DNA from: Phycisphaerae bacterium
GTDB lineage: Bacteria; Planctomycetota; Phycisphaerae; Tepidisphaerales; Tepidisphaeraceae
Assembly: GCA_030448225.1 (NCBI GenBank)
Contig: JAUJNJ010000038.1
Coordinates: 1-47,787, forward strand
Reading direction: 5' to 3'
DNA length: 47,787 bases
The notes under the pieces were generated by a model that searched no databases, had not been told where the DNA came from, and saw nothing but the letters and a program-made list of their open reading frames with translations. The stretch's first letter is position 1, and each line of letters opens with the position of its first letter. Below, piece after piece: positions 17,967 to 27,346 of the stretch. A program made the translations under genes and the position numbers.

Positions 17967-18348
17967 TCACCGCGGGCGCGGGTAGCCCCACTGGGCGGCG
18001 AGGGCGTCGGCGGCGTGTTCGGGGTCGTCGCCGGGCCAGCGGCCGGGCGTTGCGCAGGTGGGCGTGGGCGAACTCGTGGGCGATCACGTAGCGGACGAAC
18101 GCCGACGGCCGGCGCGCGGCGTGCGCTTCAGCACGACCGACCGCCCCGCCGTGTTCCGCCCCGGTCGGCCGACCGGCACGACCACGACGCCGCCCGTCGT
18201 CGGCTCGTAATCGCACAGCGCGAACCCCGGGTCCTCGACGAGGTCGTCGCGGACGTGGCCCGGCAGGGTCGACAACACGCCGGCCACGCGCGTGCAGGAA
18301 CGCGTCGAGCCCGAACCGCGAAAGCCACGTGTCGATCGATCCGTCCAT
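17967..18348 (-). CDS. HExxH metallopeptidase-like protein, frameshifted
   Basis: About 127 residues can be read across at least two shifts. The start is MDGSIDTWLSRFGLDAFLHA, the middle VLSTLPGHVRDDLVEDPGF and VVVVPVGRPGRNTAGRSVV, and the end FVRYVIAHEFAHAHLRNA, then an EHAADALAAQWGYP-like tail in the third frame. HEFAHAH is an HExxH zinc-binding site followed by a downstream acidic helix, as in ImmA/IrrE- or SprT-like peptidases. The domain family cannot be settled by eye. The shifts fall in GC-rich runs near 18290 and 18085-18110. Its neighbours offer no clue to its role. Confidence 0.5.
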
Positions 18349-18805
18349 AAGGGTGGGCGCGCTGGCCGGCCGGCCTCGGTCCCGGCGGCGGCGACGCCCG
18401 CTCATTCTACGCGTGAACCGGCCGGCCGTCGCCCGGGCGGAAGGCGGTGAAGTTCGGAGCGGATCGTCCCGCACAAGGTCGTGTGCCACACCCGCATCGC
18501 TGCCCCGCCCCGCGACGCAGACGTGGCGCGAGCACCCTCTCCCCCGCTCCCCATTTAGCCGGCGGGCTTGCCCGCCGTGTCGCGGGCGCTTGCCCAAGCA
18601 CATCCGTATTACATGCGGTACGAAACAACGCGAACAGGGGTACATTCGCGGCAACACGCTTCGCCCCCCGCCGCACCGCGGCGGCCACCCCCCCCGCATA
18701 ATGGGGGGGCGGGGACGACGACCTTCAATTGCGCCGCGGCCGCGCGGGGCGTCGCAGATCATCCGGCCGAGTGCCGGAGAAAACATCCACGCCGCGCATC
18801 GAGAA
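18349..18805. other. gene-free spacer with one REP-like element
   Basis: The spacer lies between the start of the peptidase-like gene and the stop of rlmN. It contains the ATTTAGCC-headed element at 18553-18585 and a run of C and G at 18690-18717 that forms CCCCCCC..GGGGGGG around CATAATG. I see no gene in it. Confidence 0.5.
18553..18580 (+). repeat. 28-nt REP-like element, ATTTAGCC family, copy 1
   Basis: The head ATTTAGCC is followed by the perfect hairpin GGCGGGCTTGCCCGCC and tail GTGT. The copy at 25572 shares the head and the first half of the stem. The head resembles GTTTAGCC of the other family. Confidence 0.6.
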
Positions 18806-19867
18806 TCACCCCTGCCCCAGCCCCACGAGGGTCTCGCGCAACTGCCCGCAGGCGGCGTTCACGTCGTCGCCGCGCGTGTGGCGGAAGTGGGCGACGATCC
18901 CCGCGTCGCGCAGGATGCCGAGGAAGCTCGCCATCCGCTCGGCCGGCGGGCGGCGGTAGGCGACGCCGCTGAGGCCCGTGCCGATCGCGTTGTACGGGAT
19001 GAGGTTCACGTGCGCCCGCAAGTCGCCGACGAGCGCCGCCAGCGCCCGCGCCTGCTCGTCCGAGTCGTTCACGCCGTCGAGCAGGCAGTACTCGATCGTG
19101 GGGATGCGGCCGGTGCGGTCGTAGAACCGCCGGGTGGCGGCCATCACCTCGGCGACGGGGTACTTCCGGTTGGTCGGGACGATGCGGCCGCGCGTCTCGT
19201 CGTCCGGCGCGTGGAGCGAGAGCGCCAGGTGCACGCCGAGGCCCGACGCGGCGAGGCGGTCGATGCCGGGCACGATGCCGACGGTCGACACCGTGACGTG
19301 CCGCCAGCCGAGCGACCCGAGATCCGGCCCGGCGATGCGGCGGATCGCGTCGACCACCGCGTCGAGGTTGTGCATCGGCTCGCCCTGGCCCATGAACACG
19401 AGCGTCATCAGCCGCCGGCCGCGCGCGGCGGCGGCCTCGCGCAGGCGGAGGAACTGCTCGACGATCTCGCCGCCGGTGAGGTTGCGCTGAAGCCCCGCGC
19501 GGGTGCTGGCGCAGAAGTCGCACCCCATCGCGCAGCCGATCTGCGACGAGACGCACCCCATCGCGCGGTCCGGCTTGGGCGAGGGCATCATCACCGACTC
19601 GACCGCCCCGCCGCGCGCCAGGCCGATCAGGAAGCGCTCGGTACCGTCGGCGCTGCGGGCCGTGTGCAGCACGCTCGACTGCCGCAACGTCGTCTCGGCC
19701 GCGAGGCGCTCGCGGAGCGCGCGGCCGACCGCACGGTCGTCGAGGTCGACGTGCCCGCCGCGGTTGTAGAACTGGCGCAGCAGCCGGGCCGCGTGGACCG
19801 TGCTGTGCCCCCACCCGCGGAGGTCGGCCTCGAGGTCGGCGACGTTGTACTCGGTCCAAGGCTTCAT
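18806..19867 (-). CDS. rlmN: 23S rRNA/tRNA (adenine-C2)-methyltransferase RlmN
   Basis: RlmN is a radical SAM enzyme that methylates C2 of A2503 in 23S rRNA and A37 in some tRNAs. The 353-residue product has GCAMGCDFCAS, whose Cys112, Cys116 and Cys119 bind the 4Fe-4S cluster in the RlmN/Cfr CxxxCxxC pattern. VFMGQGEPMHN is the SAM-binding GEP motif. The acceptor cysteine is present near the C-terminus in DVNAACGQL, and NLIPYNAIG is the family's C-terminal strand. The length and all motifs fit. It lies downstream of the cyclophilin-like gene, separated by a hairpin-rich spacer. Confidence 0.95.
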   Translation of the reverse strand: MKPWTEYNVADLEADLRGWGHSTVHAARLLRQFYNRGGHVDLDDRAVGRALRERLAAETTLRQSSVLHTARSADGTERFLIGLARGGAVESVMMPSPKPDRAMGCVSSQIGCAMGCDFCASTRAGLQRNLTGGEIVEQFLRLREAAAARGRRLMTLVFMGQGEPMHNLDAVVDAIRRIAGPDLGSLGWRHVTVSTVGIVPGIDRLAASGLGVHLALSLHAPDDETRGRIVPTNRKYPVAEVMAATRRFYDRTGRIPTIEYCLLDGVNDSDEQARALAALVGDLRAHVNLIPYNAIGTGLSGVAYRRPPAERMASFLGILRDAGIVAHFRHTRGDDVNAACGQLRETLVGLGQG

Positions 19868-19870
19868 GGG

Positions 19871-20035
19871 GAAACGCAGAATGCGGAACGCGGAGCGCAG
19901 AACTACTGCGAAAGACGCGGCGTTTGCCTGGAAGCGCTAAACGCTAAATGCGTAACGCAGAACGTGGTCAGTTTACCACGTTCTGCGTTCCGCGTTCCGC
20001 GTTCTGCACGATGCGTTCTGCGTCCTGCGTTTCTT
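19871..20035. repeat. hairpin-rich array of GCGGAACGCAGAAC words
   Basis: The spacer is built from variants of CGCAGAACGCGGAACG on both strands. The left part (19871-19903) reads AAACGCAGAATGCGGAACGC and onward. The right part (19976-20033) is a tandem of GTTCTGCGTTCCGC. At its centre AACGCAGAACGTGG, an 8-base loop and CCACGTTCTGCGTT (19954-19989) form a perfect 14-bp stem. It lies directly after the stop of the minus-strand cyclophilin-like gene and may end that transcript. Confidence 0.75.
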
Positions 20036-20036
20036 C

Positions 20037-22088
20037 TCAGGACACGCGGATCTCGAAGTCCTCGCGGTCGAAGCTCTGCGTCGGCTCGGTGAGGCGCGAC
20101 AGGCGGATCGAGGCGCCGGCGGAGTCGCGGCCGCCGACGGCGGCGACCGACGTGCCGGCCACGCCGAACGCGGTGCCGTTGTTGCCCTGCGTGATCGTGC
20201 CGAGGTTGAGCCGCCCCACGTTCGCCGCCACGACCGCCGAATTGGCGAACGTGCCGCGGACGTTGAGGCCGGCGATTGTGCCGCCCTCGGGCACGCCCCC
20301 GCCCGCCGCGGGCAGGCCCTGGCCGGCGTAGGCGGCGGCGAACGTGCTGCCGGCGACGTTGCCGGTCGTGACGCGGCCGAGCGAGCTGACCGCGCGGACG
20401 GCGGCGTCGGTGACGCTGCCGGCCCGCAGCGAGCGGATCGTGTTGGCGACCACGTCGCTGGCGAGGTCGCCGCCGACGGTCGTCGCGCCGAGGTTGCCGA
20501 CGACGGTCCAGGTGCCGCCCGTGGCGCCGCCGCCTACACGGACGCTGCGCACGTCGCCGGCGACGTTGAGGTTGCCGGCGAAGTCGGACCCGACGTTGAG
20601 GGTGCCGATCGACGGCGCCGCTAGCGTCTGCGCGACGCCGTCGGTGCCGCCGAAGCGGGCGGCCCTGAGCGACCGGACCGGCGCGGCGCTGGTGACGTTC
20701 GTGTCGTCGGCCGCCCCGGCGATGTTGATCGCGACCGGCGTGGTGCCGCCGACCGTGAGCGTGCCGCCGGTGATGTCGGCGAGGTCGACGCGCGACGCGC
20801 TGCCGAGGTTGACGTCGCCGTTGACCGAGAGCGACCGGGCGTTGAGCGTCCGCACGCCGCCCGGGCCGGTGACGTCGCCCACCTCCAGGACGCCGTCCCC
20901 GCCGCGCGCGCGGACGGCGACGGTGCTGGCGCTGTTGGTCCCGTTCAGGACGATCGAGGCGATCGACGTGACGGCGCCGGTCACGGCGGCGCCGCGGCGG
21001 TCGGCCGTCTCGGCGAGGTCCTCGCCGCTGAGATTCACCTGCGCGCTGCCGCCACGGACGGAGATCGTGCCGACCGTGCCGTCGCCGTCGGTGAAGGTGA
21101 CGGCCCGTGCCGCCGCCCCGTCGCCGATCGTCACGCTCAGCGCGACGGCCACCTGGAAGACGTCGGTCGTCACGTGCCCGTCGGCCGCGGTGGCGCTGAC
21201 GGTGATCTCGGCCGTGCCGGACTGGTCCGGCACGTAGTTCAGCGTGAGCTGGTTGTCGGCGACCGCCGCCGTCACCAGCCCCGGGTCGCTGCTGGTCGCG
21301 GCGAGCGTGAACTCCGGGCCCGGCGCCGGCGGCACCACCGAGGCCTCGGAGATCTGCACGATGTTGTCGGTCGTGATCGTCGTGCCGGACGTGTACTGCG
21401 CCTGCGTGTAGTTGCGCAACGGGAGGTCGGTCAGCGGCGCGGTGAAGTTGTAGTTCGGCAGGTCCGCGATCTGGTCGGCGTTGGTGATCGTGTTGTTGAT
21501 CAACTCGCCGAAGACCGCGTAGTTGTTGTTCGCCTGGTCGAGCGCCGGGTTGTCGGCGACGTTGACGAAGAACTCGCTCGTCGCGCTGTTCGGGTCGGCC
21601 GCGCGCGCCATCGAGAGCGTGCCGCGGGTGTTCAACCGCACGCCGCCCGTCGCGAACTCGTTGACGATCGGCGGGTCGGTCGGGATGTGCCCGAAGCCCG
21701 GGAACGTGTACCCGCCGCCCTGGATCACCGTGATGCCGGCGTCGGCCTGGTCGGTGCTGCGGTGGAAGATCGTGCCGTTGTAGTCGCCGTCGGTCACGTA
21801 CTTCAGGAAGTTCGCCACCGTCGCCGGCTTCTGCGCGTCGTACAACTGGACGTCGAGGTTGCCGTTGGTCGTGACGAGGCGGACGACGGTGCCGACGTCG
21901 AACCGCCCGTTGAGGTCGATCGTGCTCGTGGGCGCATTGGGCGCGACGACGACGTCGGGGATCGGGTTGATGACGTCGGCGTGGAACAGGACGCGCGCCT
22001 CCACGGCCTCGACCGTGCAGCCGACGCGCGTGCGGGACGGGCGGCGGGCTGCCGGTGCGATTCGATCGGTCAGGTGGGCGAATTTCAT
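20037..22088 (-). CDS. secreted cyclophilin-type peptidyl-prolyl isomerase fused to a repeat region, paralogue 1
   Basis: The product has 683 residues. The N-terminus carries VEAVEARVLFH, the LEPR-like export motif. Residues of about 45-230 form a cyclophilin domain: TIFHRSTDQ with the catalytic Arg, VIQGGGYTFPGF, NTRGTLSMARA, SATSEFFVNV (Gln of SQFF replaced by Glu) and AVFGELINN. A cadherin/Ig-like part follows, then some 400 residues of short repeats (GDVTGPGGVRTLNARSLSV, GDVNLGSASRVDLADITGG) that read like a beta-helix. The C-terminus is SIRLSRLTEPTQSFDREDFE then IRVS, almost identical to the tail of the next gene. It is probably exported to the cell surface. The ATG at 22088 is preceded by GGAGAAG. 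Isomerase activity outside the cell is inference. Confidence 0.85.
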   Translation of the reverse strand: MKFAHLTDRIAPAARRPSRTRVGCTVEAVEARVLFHADVINPIPDVVVAPNAPTSTIDLNGRFDVGTVVRLVTTNGNLDVQLYDAQKPATVANFLKYVTDGDYNGTIFHRSTDQADAGITVIQGGGYTFPGFGHIPTDPPIVNEFATGGVRLNTRGTLSMARAADPNSATSEFFVNVADNPALDQANNNYAVFGELINNTITNADQIADLPNYNFTAPLTDLPLRNYTQAQYTSGTTITTDNIVQISEASVVPPAPGPEFTLAATSSDPGLVTAAVADNQLTLNYVPDQSGTAEITVSATAADGHVTTDVFQVAVALSVTIGDGAAARAVTFTDGDGTVGTISVRGGSAQVNLSGEDLAETADRRGAAVTGAVTSIASIVLNGTNSASTVAVRARGGDGVLEVGDVTGPGGVRTLNARSLSVNGDVNLGSASRVDLADITGGTLTVGGTTPVAINIAGAADDTNVTSAAPVRSLRAARFGGTDGVAQTLAAPSIGTLNVGSDFAGNLNVAGDVRSVRVGGGATGGTWTVVGNLGATTVGGDLASDVVANTIRSLRAGSVTDAAVRAVSSLGRVTTGNVAGSTFAAAYAGQGLPAAGGGVPEGGTIAGLNVRGTFANSAVVAANVGRLNLGTITQGNNGTAFGVAGTSVAAVGGRDSAGASIRLSRLTEPTQSFDREDFEIRVS

Positions 22089-22357
22089 GCTGCTTCTCCG
22101 TCTCGCGAAAATGATTGCGTCGAATCGGGCGAACCCGCCCGCGCCGGCCGGCGGGTCGTTCGCCGGTGCGTAAATGCGTGCGTTCGGGCCGCGAACGCGT
22201 CCGGGCCGCCGCACGTCCGGCGTGACGACCCGCCTGCGGACGTCTTGGTTGCGGACGTCTGGGGGACAAGGGCCCCGGGCGCCGGCCCGCCCCGTGACGC
22301 CCGCCCCGAACGCGCCCGCGGGTTTGGGGGGCCGCGTACGCGGCCGGACGCCCGTCG

Positions 22358-22393
22358 GTGCTCTGAGCACTCGGATCGCGGTGCTCAGAGCAC
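22358..22393 (-). terminator. perfect hairpin overlapping a stop codon
   Basis: GTGCTCTGAGCAC (22358-22370) and GTGCTCAGAGCAC (22381-22393) form a perfect 13-bp stem. The right arm contains the TGA stop (22385-22387) of the minus-strand gene above it. The spacer between the two paralogues otherwise shows only GC-rich repeats of CGGACGTC and GCGAACGCG type. Confidence 0.6.
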
Positions 22394-24556
22394 GCGGATC
22401 TCGAAATCCTCGCGGTCGAAGCTCTGCGTCGGCTCGGTGAGCCGCGACAGGCGGATCGCGCCGCCGCTGGCGTCGGTGGCGGCGACCGAGCGGACGCCGG
22501 CCGCGCCGCCCTGGGGCGACGAGAGCGTGGCGACGCCGAAGGCCGTGCCGCCGGCGTTGGTCTGCTGGACGGTGCCGAGGTTGAGTCGGCCGATGCTTCC
22601 GGCGGCGATGTAGCTGTTGACGAACGACTGCGCCGCCGCGCCGCCGCGGAGCGTGACGCTGCGGATCGGCGCGTTGCCGACGAACTGCTCGCGGGTCGGC
22701 AGCGCGTCGGCCACCTCCGGCCTGACCCCGGCGAACAGGCTGCTGCCGCTCATGCCGTTCGCCGTCACGGTGCCGATGCCGTTGGTCGAGCGGACGTCGC
22801 TGTTGGTGATCGGGCCGTTGACCTGGAGGCGCCTGATGCCGGCGTTGGAGCCGTCGATGTTCTGCACGAGGTTGAACGTCGAGTCGGTAATCGCGCCGGC
22901 GCGGAAGCTGCCGAGGTTGAAGCCGCTGAGGTTGCCGGTGAACGCGCCGCCCGCCGTGACGTTGCCGATCGTGCCGCCGGCGTCGTTGGCGGCGCGGACG
23001 TCGCCGGTGAGCTCGGAGCCGACGGTCAGCCGCCCGATCGACGGCGCCTGGATCGCCTGGGGCTCCGCGTCGGTGCCGCCGACGCTGTCGGCGCGGAACG
23101 AGCGGATCGCGGCCGTGCTGGTGACGGTGCTGTCGGTGACGGCCCCGTCGATGTTGATCGAGACCGGCGTCGTGCCGTTGATCGTGAGCGTGGCGTTGGT
23201 GAGGTCGGCCAGGTCGACGCGGGCGGCGCTGCCGAGCGTGACCGGCCCGGTGACCGAGAGCTGGCGGCCCGACAGGTTGCGCACGCCGCCGGCGGCGGTG
23301 ATGCCGTTAACGTCGACCGCGTTGTCGGTGCCGCCGCGGGCGCGGACGTTGACGGTGGTGCGGCCGTCGGTGCCGTTGAGCGTCAGCGCGGTGATTGAGG
23401 TGACCGGGCCGGTGACCCTGATGCCGCGGCCGTCGGTCGTCTGCGTCAGCCCGGTGCCGGCGAGGTCGAGCACCGCGGTGCCGCCGCCGCGGAGCGAGAC
23501 GGTGGCGGTCGTGCCGTCGGCGTCGACGAACGTGACCTGCCGAGCCGCGCCCTCGCCGATCGTGACCGAGCCCGGCGTCCCCCCGCCGCCGCCGCCGCCG
23601 TCGCCGCCGACGGTGACGTTGAACGCGTCGGTCACGGTGGCGCCGTTCTGGGTGGCGGTGACGGTGATCTCGGCCGGGCCCGCGGCGGCGCCGGCGGGGG
23701 CGCTGAGCGAGAGCGTGCCGTTGTTGACGGCGGCGGTCACTATCGCCGGGTTGCTGCTGGTGACGGCGTACGTCGTGCCGGCGTCGGGCAGCACGGTGGT
23801 GCCGGTCACGACCACGAGGTTCTCCGCGCCGAGGTCGCCCGCCGTGTCGCGCGCGGGCAGGTCGCTGAACGGCGTCTCCGGCACGCTGCCGGTCTGCAGC
23901 GCCGCGATCGCGTCGGCCGTGCCGACCGTGTCGTTGACGAGCTCGCCGAAGACGGCGTAGCCGCCGCCGTTCTCGGGGCCGAGCGTGTTGGTGTTGTCGG
24001 TCGTGTTGATGAAGAACTCGCTCGTCGCGCTGTTCTGCTCGCTGGTGCGTGCCATCGCGATCGTGCCGCGCGTGTTCGGGATCACGCCGTTCGCCTGCAC
24101 CTCCAGCTCGATCGGAGCGTCGGTGGCGATGCGGTTGAAGGTCCCGGTCGCCGTCACCGGCAGCGCGTAGCCGCCGCCCTGGATGATCAGTTGCGCGCTC
24201 GCCGGGTCCGGGCCGCCGAGGTTGGCGCTGCGGTGGAAGAACGTGTTCGCGTAGGCGTTGCGCCGGACGTAGTTCAGGAAGTTGACGACCGTGATCGGCT
24301 TCTGGCGGTCGAAGAGCTGGATGTCCATGTCGCCGGAGTTGGTCGACATGCGCACGACGGTGTCGGTCTCCTCGTTGTCGATGCGGCTGGTGAGGTCGAT
24401 CGTCGTGGCGGCCGAGCCCGCCGCGACGGTCAGGTCGGGCTGCGGGTCGACGACCTCGAGGTGAAACAGGATGCGGGCTTCCACGGCCTCGACGACGCTG
24501 CGCGTGCTCGTGGCAAGGGTGGCGCTGTTGACGTTGCGACGCTTGGGCGATGCCAT
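22385..24556 (-). CDS. secreted cyclophilin-type peptidyl-prolyl isomerase fused to a repeat region, paralogue 2
   Basis: The product has 723 residues and is a diverged duplicate of the preceding gene. It has VEAVEARILFH at the N-terminus, a cyclophilin domain (FFHRSANLGG, LIIQGGGYALPV, NTRGTIAMART, SATSEFFINTTDN, AVFGELVND) and an Ig-like segment. A GDGGGGGGG linker leads to the same beta-helix-like repeat region, ending AIRLSRLTEPTQSFDREDFE then IRVL. The ATG at 24556 follows GGAGG at ten bases; a start 48 bases upstream is less likely. TATACT at 24684-24689 (minus strand) is a candidate -10. The shared C-terminal 25 residues are much better conserved than the repeats, suggesting an anchoring or sorting role. 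Confidence 0.85.
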   Translation of the reverse strand: MASPKRRNVNSATLATSTRSVVEAVEARILFHLEVVDPQPDLTVAAGSAATTIDLTSRIDNEETDTVVRMSTNSGDMDIQLFDRQKPITVVNFLNYVRRNAYANTFFHRSANLGGPDPASAQLIIQGGGYALPVTATGTFNRIATDAPIELEVQANGVIPNTRGTIAMARTSEQNSATSEFFINTTDNTNTLGPENGGGYAVFGELVNDTVGTADAIAALQTGSVPETPFSDLPARDTAGDLGAENLVVVTGTTVLPDAGTTYAVTSSNPAIVTAAVNNGTLSLSAPAGAAAGPAEITVTATQNGATVTDAFNVTVGGDGGGGGGGTPGSVTIGEGAARQVTFVDADGTTATVSLRGGGTAVLDLAGTGLTQTTDGRGIRVTGPVTSITALTLNGTDGRTTVNVRARGGTDNAVDVNGITAAGGVRNLSGRQLSVTGPVTLGSAARVDLADLTNATLTINGTTPVSINIDGAVTDSTVTSTAAIRSFRADSVGGTDAEPQAIQAPSIGRLTVGSELTGDVRAANDAGGTIGNVTAGGAFTGNLSGFNLGSFRAGAITDSTFNLVQNIDGSNAGIRRLQVNGPITNSDVRSTNGIGTVTANGMSGSSLFAGVRPEVADALPTREQFVGNAPIRSVTLRGGAAAQSFVNSYIAAGSIGRLNLGTVQQTNAGGTAFGVATLSSPQGGAAGVRSVAATDASGGAIRLSRLTEPTQSFDREDFEIRVL

Positions 24557-24799
24557 GTTCGGAAGCCTCCGCTGGTGATGTCCCGCGACCCGGCCGAGCC
24601 GCACCTCGGCCCGCGACTCCCTGACCGGAAATTTCTAGACGACCGTCCCGAAACGGTCGGGAATCGACCTATTGTGAACGCAGAGTATAGCCAGAGACGC
24701 GCTCGGCGAAAGGGGTTTACGGAAAGGCGGAGGGCGCGCGCCCACGATGTCAATTTGGGTGACGACGCCGGGCCGTCCCGCCTAACCGTCGGGGGAAAG

Positions 24800-25525
24800 T
24801 CACGCTCGCCCCGGCAGCCACGCGATCACGTACTGGTCGCCGCCGAGGTGGAGCAGTGGCGGCGCCGCCGGCAACGCGATGCCGATCGGGTCGGTCATCC
24901 GGTTCCCGGCGATGCGTGCCCGGGCGGGCCGAAGCGACCAAGGGTTATGCGCGATCTCGAGCCGGTACGGCCGCCCGTTGGGGTCGACGGTGTACAGGCA
25001 GTAGCGTTCGGTCAGGAAGTGCTCCAGCGAGCCGTTGCTCGGGTTGAAGCTCGTCCCGGCCGGCTCGTACTCCGCGTCGAACGTGGCCGGGGGCGCGTCG
25101 CGGTGGGTGCGGGTCGCCTGATACGCCACCCGCCCGCTCGTCCGATCCGGGCGGCAGGAGATGCGGGCATCGTAGTAGTTGAGGTTGAACGCCCACCGCG
25201 CGCCCCGGACGGCAACCTTGCTCGTCGCGTCGAGGCTGAAGAACCAGACGCCGGGCTTGCCCCCCCGGACGTTGATCTCCGGGAACCGGCTCAGCCCCGG
25301 CACGGGCGGCAGCAGTCGCGGGCGGATGCCGCTCATCCAGAACGGCACCACGCCGATCCACGCCCGCCCGTCGTAAGTGTCGAGTTCGAGCGAAGCCGGC
25401 ACGAGCGGCCGCAGCACGGCCGGGTCGAGCGGCCAGTGCATGAACAACAGGTCGTGCCACCGCATCGCCATCACCCACGGCTGGGCGGGCACGGGCCACG
25501 GGCGGTGGGCGGTCTCGACGTGCAT
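24800..25525 (-). CDS. DUF2071 (YqjF-like) protein
   Basis: The product has 241 residues and matches the DUF2071 family in layout: MRWHDLLFMHWPLDPAVLRP near the N-terminus, LELDTYDGRAWIGVVPFWMS, FPEINVRGGKPGVWFFSLDA in the middle, and SLEHFLTERYCLYTVDPNG towards the end. The fold is thought to resemble acetoacetate decarboxylase-like proteins, but no reaction is established. The ATG at 25525 (MHVETAHRPWPV) is chosen over one 48 bases upstream. TACACT (minus strand, 25533-25538) lies seven bases before it, which would make a leaderless message. It is a single gene flanked by repeat-bearing spacers. Confidence 0.88.
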   Translation of the reverse strand: MHVETAHRPWPVPAQPWVMAMRWHDLLFMHWPLDPAVLRPLVPASLELDTYDGRAWIGVVPFWMSGIRPRLLPPVPGLSRFPEINVRGGKPGVWFFSLDATSKVAVRGARWAFNLNYYDARISCRPDRTSGRVAYQATRTHRDAPPATFDAEYEPAGTSFNPSNGSLEHFLTERYCLYTVDPNGRPYRLEIAHNPWSLRPARARIAGNRMTDPIGIALPAAPPLLHLGGDQYVIAWLPGRA

Positions 25526-25571
25526 CGCGCGGAGTGTAATCGCCCGTGAGCTCTTTGCCCGATCGACCCCC

Positions 25572-25724
25572 ATTTAGCCGGCCCGCTTGTGAGCCGCGTC
25601 TCGGCCGCGCGCGAACGGGGAAGTGCGTTGGGAGTGACGGTTGTTCGTCGAACCATTGTTCCGTTCGATCCGAACGTGACACCCAGCGACGCACCCGGCG
25701 CGAGTTGAAAGCGGGCCGGCTCAA
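25572..25724. repeat. ATTTAGCC-family REP-like elements, inverted pair
   Basis: ATTTAGCCGGCCCGCTT at 25572-25588 faces its reverse complement AAGCGGGCCGGCTCAA near 25709-25724 (one mismatch). The left copy continues GTGAGCCGCGTC, close to the 18553 element. The pair fills the spacer between the DUF2071 start and the folC terminator. Confidence 0.6.
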
Positions 25725-25769
25725 CGAGGGCATATATCGGCGCGACTTCGATACTGGGTTTCCAAGAAG

Positions 25770-25795
25770 AAGGGCGACCCCAACGGGTCGCCCTT
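25770..25795 (-). terminator. intrinsic terminator of folC
   Basis: AAGGGCGACCC, loop, GGGTCGCCCTT form a perfect 11-bp stem with a four-base loop. On the minus strand it is followed by the T-rich TTCTTGG. It lies 26 bases past the folC stop. Confidence 0.8.
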
Positions 25796-25821
25796 CCGTC
25801 TTGCGTTCGTGAAGCGTCGGC

Positions 25822-27337
25822 TCACGCGGTCTGCAACTTCTGCTGCGCGACCGCGGCGAAGTGCTTCTTCGCCTCGCCGACGAGGTAGAGGCTGCCGGTG
25901 ATGCAGATCAGGTCTTCCTTCGTCACGGCGCGGTTGGCGATCGCCAGCGCGTCCTGGAGCGTCGGGGCGACCTGCGCCATCTTCCCATATAATTCCACGT
26001 ATCGCGCCGCGAGTTCGTTCGGGTCGGCCGAGCGGATGTTGTCGACCTTGGTGAAGATCACCTTGTCGGCCGCTGGTGATCCGCTCGAGCATGCCGCTGA
26101 CGTCCTTGTCGGCGCAGCACCCGAAGATGACGACCATGCTGTCGTACGGGATGTGCTGGCCGATCGCCCGCATCATCGCGTCGAGGCTGGCGGCGTTGTG
26201 GGCGCCGTCGACGATCACGCGCGGCGCCTGGCTCACCATCTCCATCCGGCCGGGGATGCTCGTCTTGGCCCGCCCCTCCATCGAGCGGTTGTCGTTCATC
26301 GCCAGGCCGCGCGTCTTCAGGCGGTCGACGATCGACAGCGCGACGCCGCAGTTGATCGCCTGGTGCTCGCCGATGAGCGGGACGGCCAGGTGCTCGAACT
26401 TGCTGTTGGGCGTGAACAGGCAGATGCGGTTGTGCGGGCCGAGCATCCGGCTGCTCTCGAACCGGTAGCTGAACTCGATCTGCTTGCCGGTGATCTCGAG
26501 CGTGGTGCCGTTGGCCTCGGCGACGCGCTTCAGCGTCGCCTCGACCTCCGGGTCCTGCTGCGCGCTGATCGCGGGCACGCCGGCCTTGAAGATGCCGCCC
26601 TTCTCCTCGGCGATCTTCGCGAGCGTGCCGCCGAGTTGGGCCATGTGGTCCTTGCTGATGCTGGTGATCGCCGAGACCTCCGGCTTCAGCACGTTCGTGC
26701 TGTCGAGGCGCCCGCCGAGGCCCGTCTCGACGATCGCGATCTCGACCTTCTGCTCGGCGAAGTACTTGAACGAGATGGCGGTCAGGACGTCGAAGTAGGT
26801 CGGCGTCGGCTTCATCTTGGCGGCGATCGGCTCGACGAGCCGGACGAGCCGCGCAAAATCTGCCTGCGGGATCATCTCGCCGCCGACGCAGATGCGCTCG
26901 CGGACGTCCACGAGGTGGGGGCTGGTGTACAGGCCCGTCTTGTAGCCGTTGGCGCGGAGCATCGACTCGACCATGGCGCAGGTGCTGCCCTTGCCCTTGG
27001 TGCCGGCGATGTGGACGGCGCGGAACGTGTCCTGCGGGTTGCCGAGCTTCTTCAGCAACGTCCGCATGCGGTCGAGGTCGAAGTTCGAGCTGTTGTAGCG
27101 GACGATGCGCAGCCGCTCGAAGTCGCTCAGCGACGCGAGGAAGCGCAACGCCTTGCTGTAACCGTTGATGCCGGCCGTGACCGGCTTGGTTTCGGTGAAC
27201 GACGCCGCCTTGCGCGCCGTGGTGGCCTGGCCGGGCTTTTCGCCGCGGACGGGTCGGTTCGGTTTTACCGATTTGGCGTGGATCGCGGGAGTGGCACGTC
27301 GGGGACTACTCTGCCTCACCTTTGCGCGGATTGCCAT
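25822..27337 (-). CDS. folC: folylpolyglutamate/dihydrofolate synthase FolC, one frameshift
   Basis: FolC adds glutamate to folates and, in many bacteria, makes dihydrofolate from dihydropteroate. The P-loop AGTKGKGSTCAMVES, the TSPHLVDVRERI motif, ETGLGGRLDSTNV, SISKDHMAQLG and VIVDGAHNAAS are all present. A single-base shift near 26070 (after FGCCADKDVSGMLERIT) moves the last 80 residues (FTKVDNIRSADPNELAARYV onward) into another frame. The merged length is about 505 residues. The first 55 residues are a basic, low-complexity extension (MAIRAKVRQSSPRRATPAIH) not typical of FolC. There is no Shine-Dalgarno, but a TTGCAA-N17-TAAGAT promoter lies nine bases upstream of the ATG. Confidence 0.85.
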
Positions 27338-27346
27338 AGGCGGGCC

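Noticed and set aside
26040..26110. Programmed frameshift in folC
   Set aside because: No slippery heptamer or downstream structure is seen, and similar shifts occur in many unrelated genes here, so a consensus indel is more likely.
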